Positions 47,214 to 56,292 of a stretch of 64,000 bases of DNA are shown here, one piece after another (position 1 is the first letter of the stretch; the number at the start of each line of letters is the position of its first letter). The stretch is from Shewanella atlantica (GTDB taxonomy: Bacteria > Pseudomonadota > Gammaproteobacteria > Enterobacterales > Shewanellaceae), in assembly GCF_003966265.1 (NCBI RefSeq), contig NZ_RXNV01000003.1:1-64000 (forward strand), in the 5' to 3' direction. The position numbers were made by a program, and so were the translations under genes. Under the pieces are notes generated by a model. The model saw only the letters and a program-made list of their open reading frames with translations, had not been told where the DNA came from and did not search any database.

Positions 47214-48689
47214 GTGAAAATTATGGCAAGGGGTATGGAAGGATCGGTAACGTCATTTCAACGGCAAACGGCAGGCCTTAGGGTTCTCGTGGTTGAAGAT
47301 ACTCACAGTGAGCGCTGCTTTATCACACATTTATTAGAAAAAATGGGATTGAAAGTCACAAGCTGCAGTAGCGCAGAGGAGGCAATCGAGTCTTACCGAC
47401 AGCAAAAGGCTGACATTGTCATTAGTGATTGGAGGATGCCGGGAATGAGTGGACCGGAACTCTGTCAATACTTCAAAAAACTCCCCTTTCCCCCATATAT
47501 GCTACTGCTTACAGGGAATAATCTAACTTCGCACACTGTGACAGGCATTGAATCCGGTGCAGATGACTTCCTGACTAAGCCTTTTATTCCAAGCATTCTC
47601 AAAGCCAGAGTATTAGCTGGCGCCCGTATAGTTAACATGCAGCATCAACTGGAAAATAAAAATAGCGAACTCAATGCTTCACTGATAAAAGAACATGCTT
47701 ACCTGCAACAGATACAGGAAGATCTAAATAGTGCGGCAAAGCTGCAAGGCTCACTGCTGCCAACTTCAAGCACACTACAAAACGAGTGGAGACTCGCCAC
47801 TCAATTCCAGCCGGCACAAGAACTTGCCGGTGACATATTTCAATGTCTGGAGATCGACGATTCTCATCTGGGATTTTACCTCTTGGATGTGACAGGCCAT
47901 GGGATCGCAGCCTCAATGCAGAGCTTTACCCTAGCTCAAAGGTTAAGCAGTAACAGCTGTGACTGGGCGAGCCTGGATCCCGCGCTCATTGTCTCTCAAC
48001 TCAATGCTGACTTTGAAGATCCTGAGCATACAGGCAGGTTTGCCACGCTAGTTCTAGGGATTGTTAATACGATCAGCGGTAGAGTGAAGTTAACCGTTGC
48101 CGGCCATCCGCTTCCAATTTTACTTAAAGAACAAGGGACAGCGATGATGGAGCTAAATTCCGGCATCCCCTTGGGCATCGACAACACATATCAATACCAT
48201 TACGACACCTTCTTCGTGAGTTCGCAGCAACACTTAATTTTATATTCTGATGGCTTATACGAATGCCGACATCCTAGCTTTGGCGAGTTTGGACAACAAA
48301 GGCTAATCAACACTTGCGCCAATGCAAATCAACTTGAGCCGGAATCATTACTTCATTACCTGGCTCACGCCATCGACCTCTGGCAGCAAAAAGAACCACA
48401 AGACGACATCTCAATGATGATCTTATCTGCGCCGGATAGCTTTCCCTCAAATAATTACAGCCAGCGACCCACATCATGCTCCACCACAACGGAAGGCAGC
48501 AATAAAGATATTCTGCCTAACGAAAATAATAGGAGCGCTGATGAAATCGTTTCAATGGGTGACTGGCAGGCGTTGAAGTATGAAGCGCTTATTGACAGTG
48601 AATTGATTGAAAGTGAATTGATTGAAAGTGAATTGATTGAAAGTGAATTGTTAGAAAGTAAACAGTCTGAAAATCAACGAGTTTTGTAG
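47214..48689 (+). CDS. Response regulator with PP2C (SpoIIE/RsbU-type) phosphatase
   Basis: This is a 491-aa regulator. The receiver domain (about 24-140) has Asp72 in VISDWRMPGMSG. A coiled-coil linker leads to a PP2C phosphatase domain (about 190-405) with GDIFQCLEI and LLDVTGHGIAASM metal-binding segments and DDISMMIL. The C-terminal ~75 residues are hydrophilic and end in an IESEL repeat. It corresponds to the receiver and phosphatase parts of Vibrio SypE and would dephosphorylate the STAS partner. The start is uncertain: GTG 47214, ATG 47223 or ATG 47235. Confidence 0.88.
   Translation: MKIMARGMEGSVTSFQRQTAGLRVLVVEDTHSERCFITHLLEKMGLKVTSCSSAEEAIESYRQQKADIVISDWRMPGMSGPELCQYFKKLPFPPYMLLLTGNNLTSHTVTGIESGADDFLTKPFIPSILKARVLAGARIVNMQHQLENKNSELNASLIKEHAYLQQIQEDLNSAAKLQGSLLPTSSTLQNEWRLATQFQPAQELAGDIFQCLEIDDSHLGFYLLDVTGHGIAASMQSFTLAQRLSSNSCDWASLDPALIVSQLNADFEDPEHTGRFATLVLGIVNTISGRVKLTVAGHPLPILLKEQGTAMMELNSGIPLGIDNTYQYHYDTFFVSSQQHLILYSDGLYECRHPSFGEFGQQRLINTCANANQLEPESLLHYLAHAIDLWQQKEPQDDISMMILSAPDSFPSNNYSQRPTSCSTTTEGSNKDILPNENNRSADEIVSMGDWQALKYEALIDSELIESELIESELIESELLESKQSENQRVL
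48597..48656 (+). repeat. In-frame 15-bp tandem repeat
   Basis: Four units of AGTGAATTGATTGAA, the last with GTTAGAA, encode (I/L)ESEL repeats at the C-terminus of the PP2C regulator. Because the unit is a multiple of three, copy-number change would alter tail length without a frameshift. Confidence 0.9.
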
Positions 48690-48733
48690 AAAAACAGATA
48701 AAACATGACGTTAAATGGGTACCCGGAGGATAT

Positions 48734-49126
48734 ATGAACAGTATTCAATTAAATCTATCTCAAAGTGTCTGGAACAGTAATCTACTTTGCCAAGAGTTGG
48801 AGCAATTTCTGCAGCAAAACAGTGTTCAAATACAGCAGAGATTTAAGGTTATCACCTGTGTACTCGAAGCATTATCAAATGTCCTCGAACATACAGACAA
48901 CCAATGCGAAGACATCGTCATCATCATGCATTGTAACCCTGACCGCATAACCATAGATCTATTAGACAATGCCCCCTACATACCAATTGGCGATCAAATC
49001 GAATGCCCATCTCCCTTCTCTATCTCAGGTCGGGGATTGTGGATCATTCAAAACTGGATGGATCAGGTAAGGTTTCAGGCATCCGTGGCCGGCACACACC
49101 TGAGGCTAAGTTTGTTGAGGAGTTAG
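48734..49126 (+). CDS. RsbW-like anti-sigma/serine kinase
   Basis: This is a 130-aa GHKL ATPase of the HATPase_c_2 (RsbW/SpoIIAB) type. The N-box is EALSNVLEHT and the glycine boxes are DLLDNAPYIP and SGRGLWII. In partner-switch systems such a protein phosphorylates a STAS protein on serine. In Vibrio fischeri this activity is a domain of SypE; here it is a separate gene 44 nt after the PP2C gene, with GGAGG before the ATG. Confidence 0.85.
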   Translation: MNSIQLNLSQSVWNSNLLCQELEQFLQQNSVQIQQRFKVITCVLEALSNVLEHTDNQCEDIVIIMHCNPDRITIDLLDNAPYIPIGDQIECPSPFSISGRGLWIIQNWMDQVRFQASVAGTHLRLSLLRS

Positions 49127-49133
49127 GCTCTTA

Positions 49134-49583
49134 GTGTGGGACCGGCTTCAGCCGGGAACCGCTTCCCCCGTTACTGAAAGATTCGTGGCTGAAGCACACT
49201 CCTACAGCGGCTAAAGCACGCTCCTACGGAAGAACATAACCCGTAGTCAGCCATATAGAGTGGGCTTTGATGTAAGCTTTGATGTAAGCTTTGATGTAAG
49301 CTTTGATGTAAGACCGGCTTCAGCCGGGAACCGTTCCCCCCATTATTAAAGCTTCGCGGCTAAAGCACGCTCCTACGGAAGAACATAACCCGCAGTCAGC
49401 CATGTAGAGTGGGCTTTGATGTAAGCTTTGATGTAAGACCGGCTTCAGCCGGGAACCGTTCTCCCCATTATTAATGCTTCGCGGCTAAAGCACGCTCCTA
49501 CGGAAGAACATAACCCGCTGCCAGCCATCCGGGAACTGCTCCCCCATTATTAATAACTTCGCAGCTAAAGCACGCTCCTACGG
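49134..49583. repeat. REP array with ~120-bp macro-repeats
   Basis: Alternating GACCGGCTTCAGCCGGGAAC and GCTAAAGCACGCTCCTACGG elements repeat about four times with conserved spacers (GAAGAACATAACCCG, CAGCCAT). It occupies most of the 644-bp gap between the RsbW-like and STAS genes and stops just before the enhancer at 49596. It probably also serves as the 3' end of the upstream unit. Confidence 0.88.
49264..49311 (+). repeat. 12-bp tandem repeat inside the REP array
   Basis: GCTTTGATGTAA is present four times in tandem here and twice at 49413-49436 in the next macro-unit. This shows unit-number variation within one array. Confidence 0.9.
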
Positions 49584-49595
49584 AGAATCTAACCT

Positions 49596-49608
49596 TTGCA
49601 TTCTGCTT
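49596..49608. promoter_or_regulatory. LuxO/SypG-type enhancer site
   Basis: TTGCATTCTGCTT matches TTGCA-N3-TGCAA at 8 of 10 fixed positions. It lies about 85 bp upstream of the sigma54 core at 49693. Confidence 0.5.
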
Positions 49609-49692
49609 CGCAATTTTCATCTCCACCTTAAAGCTTCACTATCAAACTTAGCAAAACCCTGTATTAAGCATTTAAAATCAGCACCTTAAATG

Positions 49693-49709
49693 TTGGCCTG
49701 AGTTGTGCA
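49693..49709 (+). promoter_or_regulatory. Sigma54 promoter of the STAS/export unit
   Basis: TTGGCCTGAGTTGTGCA has TTGGC at -24 and GTGCA at -12, with GG and GC exactly 10 bp apart. It lies about 60 bp upstream of the STAS gene. Vibrio fischeri sypA is likewise preceded by a sigma54 promoter. Confidence 0.75.
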
Positions 49710-49770
49710 ATCTTATATGCAGGTAAAGAGTTAACACGATAAATATCAGCAATTCCCTAAGGAGCTCAAT

Positions 49771-50112
49771 ATGAAATTTTCACCATTAGCGCTCGATAAT
49801 GCCTGTTTAATTACACTCCCGAAAGAGATGGTGATGTCACAGACTCCCACCCTCAGGGCTGCTATTACGCGTCAGATTGAAGCGGGTAGCAATAAACTCA
49901 TATTGGATCTGCATCAGGTTGAATATATCGACTCCAGTGGGTTGTCCATCTTAGTCTCTGCACTGAAACTCACACAGAAAAAAGCCGGAGAGATCATTCT
50001 CCTCTCTCCATCTGCCGGAGTACGGGCATTAATCGAGCTCACGCGACTGCATCAGATATTTACCATCTATGAAGATCAAACGGCCGCAATTGAACATATC
50101 TGTGAGTTGTGA
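49771..50112 (+). CDS. STAS-domain protein, SypA-like
   Basis: This is a 113-aa single-domain STAS protein of the SpoIIAA/RsbV anti-sigma-antagonist family. The phospho-acceptor region is EYIDSSGLSILVSALK; by comparison with SpoIIAA, Ser56 is the likely phosphorylated residue. It would be the substrate of the RsbW-like kinase and the PP2C phosphatase just upstream. In Vibrio fischeri SypA controls matrix production after transcription. TAAGGAG precedes the ATG. It leads the polysaccharide operon. Confidence 0.9.
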   Translation: MKFSPLALDNACLITLPKEMVMSQTPTLRAAITRQIEAGSNKLILDLHQVEYIDSSGLSILVSALKLTQKKAGEIILLSPSAGVRALIELTRLHQIFTIYEDQTAAIEHICEL

Positions 50113-50210
50113 TGCAACCGACTCGAAACTTTATAGACTTAAAGACTGAACCGATTAGCCCTTAACTTAATGATTTTGAAAAATTAAAGTTGTTACAAGG
50201 AGTGACCTTA

Positions 50211-51545
50211 ATGACTTATTCTTTTTATCAGCCCATACAGGCAAGTTTGTTACCGATAATGATTAGCCTTTGCTTGACTCTTTCAGGCTGTGTAACACCG
50301 ACCTTGACTCAAGAAAAGAATTTATGTCATCAGAAAAACGATGTTAATAAAAGCAGTGCAGTGAAAGCGAGTGCAGCTGAAAAACGTTCTCCAGAAAATA
50401 AGGCGAAGCTAGAGGCTGAGCCCTGTCACTATTACGATAGTTCAACGCCTTACGTGAGAAAAAGATGGCAAGCAGACTCGGAAAGTCTAGGCAATGCGGA
50501 AGATATCTCTTCCCATTCAGATGCCTTAGAGCATGAGAACACGGCTCTGCCAACTGAGTTAATCACTCAATTCAATGTCCCTAAATTGTCCAGTGGTGAC
50601 AGGCTCAATATCGAAATATTAAACGGTGAGGAGTTTAGCAGTGAAGTCGAAGTCAATGCCGATGGTTTTATCTACCTCCCCTTTATTCCAGCCATCAAGG
50701 CTCGGGGATTAAAGATTGAATCACTGAAAGTCAGTATCAGACAACTGCTGATCGATGAGCAGTTAATGCTTGCCGGCGCTATCAGGATAAGCATCACTCC
50801 CCGAAAATGGGCACCGATTGAAGTTAGTGTCTCCGGTGCGGTATTTGAACCCGGCACTCACTTTATCAACCATAAATCAGATACAGAGATCACAGATGAT
50901 AATGGCGGTCATACGGGAGATCAGGCCTCCGGACGAAGTATCGCTGCCGCCCTAAGGTCATCGGGTGGGATTAGCCCGGATGCAGATATCAGCGCCATAG
51001 CCGTCACTCGTGGCGAACAGACGCTAACGCTCGACCTATCGGGAGTCATCGATGGCTCATCTACTCCATATCTGATGCTAATGGCAGGTGATCACATTCA
51101 TGTTCCTCAGCTGAATCAGTTTAATGATGAGCTGGCCAGGCCCTCGCAAATTACGGCCCCGGGAATTAGGGTATTTATCTCTAACCTGACTCAGCCCGCC
51201 AGCAGCAACTCACAATCGGCAGTGGATACAGAAGCCACCCGCTTTCCCTACGGTACTCGATTGCTCAGCGGCGCAATAGGTGCAAACTGCATCGGAGGGG
51301 CGCAAAGCACCAACGCAAGTCGGCACATAGTCTTGATCACCAAGAATCCTATTACCAAGCAGATAGATGTGGTTGAGCGTTCACTGGATAACTTAATGGT
51401 TCATTCGTGGAAGCCCAACATGAATCCTATCTTACTGCCCGGTGATGGTATCGCCTGTTACGACTCCGGCGTCACCAATATTCGGGAGATTGCCAAAACC
51501 GTCACCGAAATATTACTGCCCGCAACCTTGCTCGGCTTACTTTAA
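50211..51545 (+). CDS. Polysaccharide export outer-membrane lipoprotein (Wza/SypC-like)
   Basis: This is an outer-membrane export channel component of about 444 aa. The lipoprotein signal has lipobox LSGC near residue 27. A low-complexity stretch is followed by a poly-export domain (about 120-215: LSSGDRLNIEI, VNADGFIYLPFI) and SLBB-like soluble beta domains. A hydrophobic C-terminus (EILLPATLLGLL) could form the membrane helix, as in Wza. AAGGAG is 8 nt upstream of the ATG at 50211. It lies 98 bp after the STAS gene and is probably in the same transcript. Confidence 0.87.
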   Translation: MTYSFYQPIQASLLPIMISLCLTLSGCVTPTLTQEKNLCHQKNDVNKSSAVKASAAEKRSPENKAKLEAEPCHYYDSSTPYVRKRWQADSESLGNAEDISSHSDALEHENTALPTELITQFNVPKLSSGDRLNIEILNGEEFSSEVEVNADGFIYLPFIPAIKARGLKIESLKVSIRQLLIDEQLMLAGAIRISITPRKWAPIEVSVSGAVFEPGTHFINHKSDTEITDDNGGHTGDQASGRSIAAALRSSGGISPDADISAIAVTRGEQTLTLDLSGVIDGSSTPYLMLMAGDHIHVPQLNQFNDELARPSQITAPGIRVFISNLTQPASSNSQSAVDTEATRFPYGTRLLSGAIGANCIGGAQSTNASRHIVLITKNPITKQIDVVERSLDNLMVHSWKPNMNPILLPGDGIACYDSGVTNIREIAKTVTEILLPATLLGLL

Positions 51546-51577
51546 CTCTTGATGTAGCGCTCCCAAGGATGAAGAAG

Positions 51578-52987
51578 ATGGAAAATAAACATCACCCAAG
51601 CCAGCTTCTCTGGTTAAAAAGAGCTGCGATTAAAGGCAGCAGTTTGCCCGTTAATGCGCGTCGCTGGGTGTATATAAAAACAGCGTTAGCGGCACTCGCC
51701 CTCATCTGGACGCTGGTGATCCTAGCGCTAGTGAATACTCCCACACGTTTTGTCAGTAAGTGGACACTTATTTTGCCGGGCGCGGGAGCAGGCGCGTTAG
51801 TCAGCTTAGACAGTATCGGCCAGGCCACCAGCACAAGTAGCTCTCCCTACTTAAGCTCGGCCATCGATCCCAGAGAGAACTATAAGGCACTATCTATGAG
51901 TCAAATCTTAATCGATGCCGCCGCCAAAACCGTCCAGCTTACACCTCAGGCTATGGGAAAGCCCAAGTTAAAGCTGCCAAATCAGACGGGATTGATGCAG
52001 TTCAATATCAGCAGCACGACGGCACAAGAGGCACAAAACAAGGCGTGGGCACACTATCACAGCTTACAGGCACTGCTGTCGCAACTCAGAGAAGATGAGA
52101 TAAATCAAAGAGAGAACGGGATCAAGATGGGTATCGATGGCTTTGCCACTAAGGTGAGTCAAAGCCAGGCAAAGATACTCAACTTTCAATCTCAGATAGG
52201 ACTGGTATCACTGGATCAATTTAAGGAGCTTGCGCTCACAATTGAGAGACTCAGACATAACAAGGTCAATATGGTATCCAAGTTACAGGGCGTGATAGCA
52301 AGCCAGAAGATGCTGGAACTGCACCTATCCCTTAACGCCAGACAGGCTGCCGATCTGCTTAAGCTGAAAAATGACCAGTTGTACCAACAGCTACTGGTCA
52401 TTTACACCGAATCGACCACGGATCTCGCCGAATTTTCAGGTCGTTACGGTAAGAAGCACCCGCAGATAATGACCCAGACTCAGCAACAACAAGCCCTTTT
52501 CAGCGCATTAAGAAAACGATGCAAAATTCTCTTAGGTTATCAGGACGACACCTTAATGTTGATGCTGTCTGCCGATGATATCGATGGCAGGGCGCAATTA
52601 ATGAAGCAACTGCTCTCTCTAACGACAGAGGCCGAAGGGCTAAGCCACGAGATCAGCTCCCTTACAGAACAGATAAACGCCTGGGACACACGCCTGGAGG
52701 ACAGCAATGATGACGCCGCAAAACTTGAAGACCTGCATCGGGAACATCAGGTCGCCACGGCCGTATTTACCTCGGCACTGGCAAAAATGGATGTCGGAAA
52801 AGCCGATATCTACTCAGCCTACCCTCTGGTTCAACTACTTGCTCCACCAAGCTTGCCATTAAAAGCCAACAAGATGACAACAGTTTTGACCTTGCTCGGT
52901 GGGACAGTCGCATCAATTTTTTCATTAGCCGGATTAAGCATCATGTGGATCAGAAAGCCGATACTGCAGAAGATCTTAACGACTTGA
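51578..52987 (+). CDS. Chain-length determinant (Wzz/PCP family)
   Basis: This is an inner-membrane polysaccharide co-polymerase of about 469 aa. TM1 is at about 29-49 and TM2 near 434-456. Between them is a long, mainly coiled-coil periplasmic domain rich in Gln, Leu and Lys. There is no C-terminal tyrosine-kinase domain. It would set polymer length and link to the export lipoprotein encoded upstream. The ATG at 51578 has AAGGA 8 nt upstream; an ATG at 51569 is also in frame. It resembles SypO-type proteins in position and layout. Confidence 0.8.
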   Translation: MENKHHPSQLLWLKRAAIKGSSLPVNARRWVYIKTALAALALIWTLVILALVNTPTRFVSKWTLILPGAGAGALVSLDSIGQATSTSSSPYLSSAIDPRENYKALSMSQILIDAAAKTVQLTPQAMGKPKLKLPNQTGLMQFNISSTTAQEAQNKAWAHYHSLQALLSQLREDEINQRENGIKMGIDGFATKVSQSQAKILNFQSQIGLVSLDQFKELALTIERLRHNKVNMVSKLQGVIASQKMLELHLSLNARQAADLLKLKNDQLYQQLLVIYTESTTDLAEFSGRYGKKHPQIMTQTQQQQALFSALRKRCKILLGYQDDTLMLMLSADDIDGRAQLMKQLLSLTTEAEGLSHEISSLTEQINAWDTRLEDSNDDAAKLEDLHREHQVATAVFTSALAKMDVGKADIYSAYPLVQLLAPPSLPLKANKMTTVLTLLGGTVASIFSLAGLSIMWIRKPILQKILTT

Positions 52988-53016
52988 ACATATTCAGCCC
53001 GGGGGCCGCTTTTCAT

Positions 53017-53040
53017 TGTAGGGGCGGCTTTAGCCGCGAA
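53017..53040 (+). repeat. Single REP element
   Basis: TGTAGGGGCGGCTTTAGCCG followed by CGAA is a lone GTAG-type REP between the chain-length and polymerase genes. It is followed by three to four tandem copies of GGTTCTA(G). Confidence 0.8.
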
Positions 53041-53092
53041 TGCTTGAAGATTCCAGGTTCTAGGTTCTAGGTTCTAAAAAAGGGTATTTCAA

Positions 53093-54340
53093 ATGAGCAG
53101 AGAGACTCTCAAACCAGAAAACAGTGATGAAAAGCTCATCTGGTATAGCATTACCTACACCTACCTGTTTTGGCTACTTGGTGCCATGTATCTTGTCGCC
53201 CCAGTCATAGGTTGGATCTTGCTTCTTCGCATGCTCAAACGTTTTATTTTTGACAGACAAGACTTCATCATCACAACAGCTCAATTATGCTGGATAGTTG
53301 GCATGTTTATCATGCTGATAGCCTTAGTCATCGCTCACTTTGAACATGAATTAGGCCTGCCTAAACTGATAAAGTCGAGCATAGGCTGGGCAAAGGGCTG
53401 GGCGCTACTCGCGATCTTCCCATTAATTGGTTCACTAAATATCCGACCTGAAATCATCTATCGCGCCACCTGTATTGTATGTAAGCATACCTTCATCCTG
53501 TTTCCTTTTTGCATCATCGCCTGGTTGGTTGGATTACCCGGCACCTTGTATGTCTCACCACTGAGTATCATAGGTGGACCCGGTCCGGAGTTTTTCAGTG
53601 TCAGTCTGTATGAGATCGACCCTGGCAGCGGTACACCGAGGTGGCGACTGTTTACCCCCTGGGCACCAGCACTGGGCATGATGGGGAACCTGTTCTTAAA
53701 CTTCGCCATACAGGAAAAAGATAAGCGCTTTAAAACCTACGGGATCCTGGGCAGTCTGCTGCTGGTTCTGATCTCACAATCTCGGTTAGCCTTAGTTTGT
53801 TACTTCACTCTACTCGGATACTTTGCCTTTATTCGCCACCACAGAGCGCCTTGGCTCTATTTTGTCGCCACGCCGGTTACCCTCTTAGCCGGCATATTTG
53901 GTACACAGGCGATCGAAAAGGTAGAGATGAGTATCACGGCCATCAAGGCCGCCAGAGCCGGCTCCACCAGAGTACGTAATCATCTGGCCAATATCGCACT
54001 GGAGCGGTGGGCCAACGAAGCCTTGGTATGGGGGCATGGCATAGTGGAGCGAGGGCCGCACTTGGTGGAATATATGCCAATAGGCTCACATCACACCTGG
54101 TACGGGCTCCTGTTCGTGAAAGGCTTGGTTGGCGCTATCTCACTCGCTTTACCTTTACTTGTCAGTTTTATCACCTTGATAGGTTCAATTTTAAGATCCC
54201 CCATAGCGGCATCCGCGGTGGCTGTCTTGCTACAGCTGTTTCTGTACACCTTTGGGGAAAACCTGGAGATCCTCGCCTACCTGTTCTGGCCGGGACTAAT
54301 CGTGGTAGGCATAGCGCATAAGAGTGGGCGTATTGTGTAG
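53093..54340 (+). CDS. O-antigen polymerase/ligase family membrane protein (Wzy-like)
   Basis: This is a 415-aa protein with about 10-12 hydrophobic helices. The conserved periplasmic-loop region is near residues 315-345, with GHGIVERG and SHHTWYGLLFVKG resembling the Wzy_C H-N/T pattern. It would polymerise lipid-linked repeat units in the periplasm (SypL-like). The TAG stop lies in a degenerate REP head (TGTAGGGCTGC). It is separated from the chain-length gene by only 105 bp with no promoter seen, so it probably continues that operon. Confidence 0.82.
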   Translation: MSRETLKPENSDEKLIWYSITYTYLFWLLGAMYLVAPVIGWILLLRMLKRFIFDRQDFIITTAQLCWIVGMFIMLIALVIAHFEHELGLPKLIKSSIGWAKGWALLAIFPLIGSLNIRPEIIYRATCIVCKHTFILFPFCIIAWLVGLPGTLYVSPLSIIGGPGPEFFSVSLYEIDPGSGTPRWRLFTPWAPALGMMGNLFLNFAIQEKDKRFKTYGILGSLLLVLISQSRLALVCYFTLLGYFAFIRHHRAPWLYFVATPVTLLAGIFGTQAIEKVEMSITAIKAARAGSTRVRNHLANIALERWANEALVWGHGIVERGPHLVEYMPIGSHHTWYGLLFVKGLVGAISLALPLLVSFITLIGSILRSPIAASAVAVLLQLFLYTFGENLEILAYLFWPGLIVVGIAHKSGRIV

Positions 54341-54350
54341 GGCTGCTTTA

Positions 54351-54646
54351 ATGTAAGACCGGCTTCAGCCGGGAACGGCTCACTCCTCCCCAATATTAAA
54401 GATTCGTGGCTAAAGCACACTCCTACAAAAGAGGTTACGGCCTATCACGGTACCGGGTAAGACTGGCTTTGATGTAAGACCGGCTTCAGCCGGGAACTGC
54501 TCACCCCGTTACTGAAAGATTCCTGGCTGAAGCACACTCCTACAAAGAAGCGATGGCCTATTTCGATATTGTGTAGGACCGGCTTTAGCCGGGAAGGATG
54601 GTACAAACACAGCCAGAAGCGTCGCGGCTAAAGCACGCTCCTACAA
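54351..54646. repeat. REP array after the polymerase gene
   Basis: Three pairs of the two REP types (GACCGGCTTCAGCCGGGAAC / GGCTAAAGCACACTCCTACA and variants) follow each other here. The array ends 16 bp before the enhancer-like site at 54662. Confidence 0.87.
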
Positions 54647-54661
54647 AGGGCCATTTTCAAT

Positions 54662-54674
54662 TCGCATTTTGCAA
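54662..54674. promoter_or_regulatory. LuxO/SypG-type enhancer site
   Basis: TCGCATTTTGCAA matches TTGCA-N3-TGCAA at 9 of 10 fixed positions and shares the TTT spacer of the site at 47060. It lies about 127 bp upstream of the sigma54-like sequence at 54801. Confidence 0.6.
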
Positions 54675-54800
54675 ATACCTCACTCCAGCATGCAACAAAT
54701 CAATCGCAGAACAGAAACAAGCAAGCTTAACTCTCACCTCTACACGAAACAGAAAAGAAAAATAAATAATAAAATCAGCATACTAAAACCTAGCTATTAG

Positions 54801-54818
54801 TTGGCATGAAATCTGTAA
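54801..54818 (+). promoter_or_regulatory. Possible sigma54 promoter of the flippase unit
   Basis: TTGGCATGAAATCTGTAA has a perfect -24 TTGGCA. The -12 dinucleotide at the correct 10-bp spacing is GT rather than GC. This weaker match is supported by the enhancer-like site upstream. It is 92 bp from the flippase start. Confidence 0.45.
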
Positions 54819-54909
54819 TACCTACCTTAAGAAGATCTAAGAAGATATTAAAAAAACACCATAAACACGTTTTTAATCATTCATTCTTACGCCACAAAAG
54901 GTTTCTTTA

Positions 54910-56292
54910 ATGAATAATGCGTCCAAGCTAGCTACAGATGTTGAACAACCAGCTAAAAGTACTTTCTCAAAAAGTCTTTTCTGGCTGGGTTCGGCTCAGG
55001 TGCTTGGGCGCATAGTAAGATTAGCTTCCAGCATCATTTTAGCGCGCCTGCTGACGCCAGAGGTCTTCGGGCAAGTCGCTATTATTCTCGCCTGTTTCGA
55101 GCTTATCTGTACCCCGACAAGACGAATCACTTCTGCCGCATTGATAAAGATGGACGATGATTCGTTATTCGCTTCACTCCCCAATGCGAACAGAACAAAT
55201 TGGATTGCCGCTATAACCGCCTTCGTTGCCATGAGCTTACTCAGTTGGCCCCTCGCCTTCTTTAACCAAGATTCGACACTCATCGCGCCTATGATACTCA
55301 TGGCAACAAGCTATCTTTTACTCCCCTTCGGGATGCTCTACGCCGCTATAAATCTCAGAGCCAACAACATGCGACGCGTTGGTCGCGCAATTTTGTGGCA
55401 AACCATCACAGATGGCATTCTTACCGCTATCCTTGCGCTATCGGGGCTTGGAATTTGGGCCATTATCCTGCCTAAGGTGTTGGTTATTTTTGTCTGGATT
55501 GCCATACACAGGTATCACAATCCGCTCTTTCAAACCGAATCACTTGCCAAACCAGCCCCCACTAAATCCCGCTTAGCATGGAGTATCACACGGATGCTGC
55601 GCTTCGGCTCTCAGGTCGGATTAAGCGATTTGAGCATCGCACTGAGACAAAATATCGATTATCTGCTCGTCGGTTACTTCCTTGGTATCGAGGCATTAGG
55701 AATATACTTCTTCGCCTTCAATACCAGTCTGGGGATCAGTTTAGGGATCATACAAAGTTATGGTACGGCGCTGTATTCGCACCTTTGCAATAACAAAAGT
55801 AATAAGAGAAGCGGTCAAGCACGGGATAAAAATGAAGCTGAGCTACAGAAACGCTATGCCCATTCACTTAAGCTTATCCTGAAGATCACGATTCCCGTTA
55901 TCGCGCTGCAATCGATACTCGCCCCCATCTATCTTCCTTTCGTCTACGGAAGCCATTGGATAGAGGCAGGCGCACTTCCTGTATTTATTTTACTTTGCTT
56001 AAGCGGGCTCGTCAGACCTATCGGAGAGGCAACAAGCCAACTGCTCATCAGCATAGGTGAGAATAAATTGAACCTCTCATTTAACCTAGGTTTTACTCTG
56101 CTATTGGCTATCACTATCAGCATATGTAGCCAGTGGGGCTTAACGGCTGTAGCCCTGGGGATCTTAGTGATCCACCTGATTGCAATGCCGACATTTAATC
56201 TCTATATCCATCACTTCATTCTGAGCTCTCGTAAAGGAGCTAAACAAGACCAACTCAAGGGCTTTAGCCAGGAGGTTCACCATGACGCCTAA
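54910..56292 (+). CDS. Lipid-linked polysaccharide flippase (Wzx/MOP family)
   Basis: This is a 460-aa multi-TM protein of the polysaccharide transport (MOP) superfamily, with the N-terminal pattern SLFWLGSAQVLGRIVRLASSIILARLLTPEVFG and about 12-14 helices. It would flip the lipid-linked repeat unit across the inner membrane (SypK-like). Its 3' end overlaps the next glycosyltransferase by 11 nt, so the two are coupled. Confidence 0.88.
   Translation: MNNASKLATDVEQPAKSTFSKSLFWLGSAQVLGRIVRLASSIILARLLTPEVFGQVAIILACFELICTPTRRITSAALIKMDDDSLFASLPNANRTNWIAAITAFVAMSLLSWPLAFFNQDSTLIAPMILMATSYLLLPFGMLYAAINLRANNMRRVGRAILWQTITDGILTAILALSGLGIWAIILPKVLVIFVWIAIHRYHNPLFQTESLAKPAPTKSRLAWSITRMLRFGSQVGLSDLSIALRQNIDYLLVGYFLGIEALGIYFFAFNTSLGISLGIIQSYGTALYSHLCNNKSNKRSGQARDKNEAELQKRYAHSLKLILKITIPVIALQSILAPIYLPFVYGSHWIEAGALPVFILLCLSGLVRPIGEATSQLLISIGENKLNLSFNLGFTLLLAITISICSQWGLTAVALGILVIHLIAMPTFNLYIHHFILSSRKGAKQDQLKGFSQEVHHDA

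Noticed and set aside
49134..49583. CRISPR array
   Set aside because: Repeated units with spacers were considered, but the repeats are palindromic REP types in alternating orientation, the spacers themselves are repeated, and there are no cas genes.
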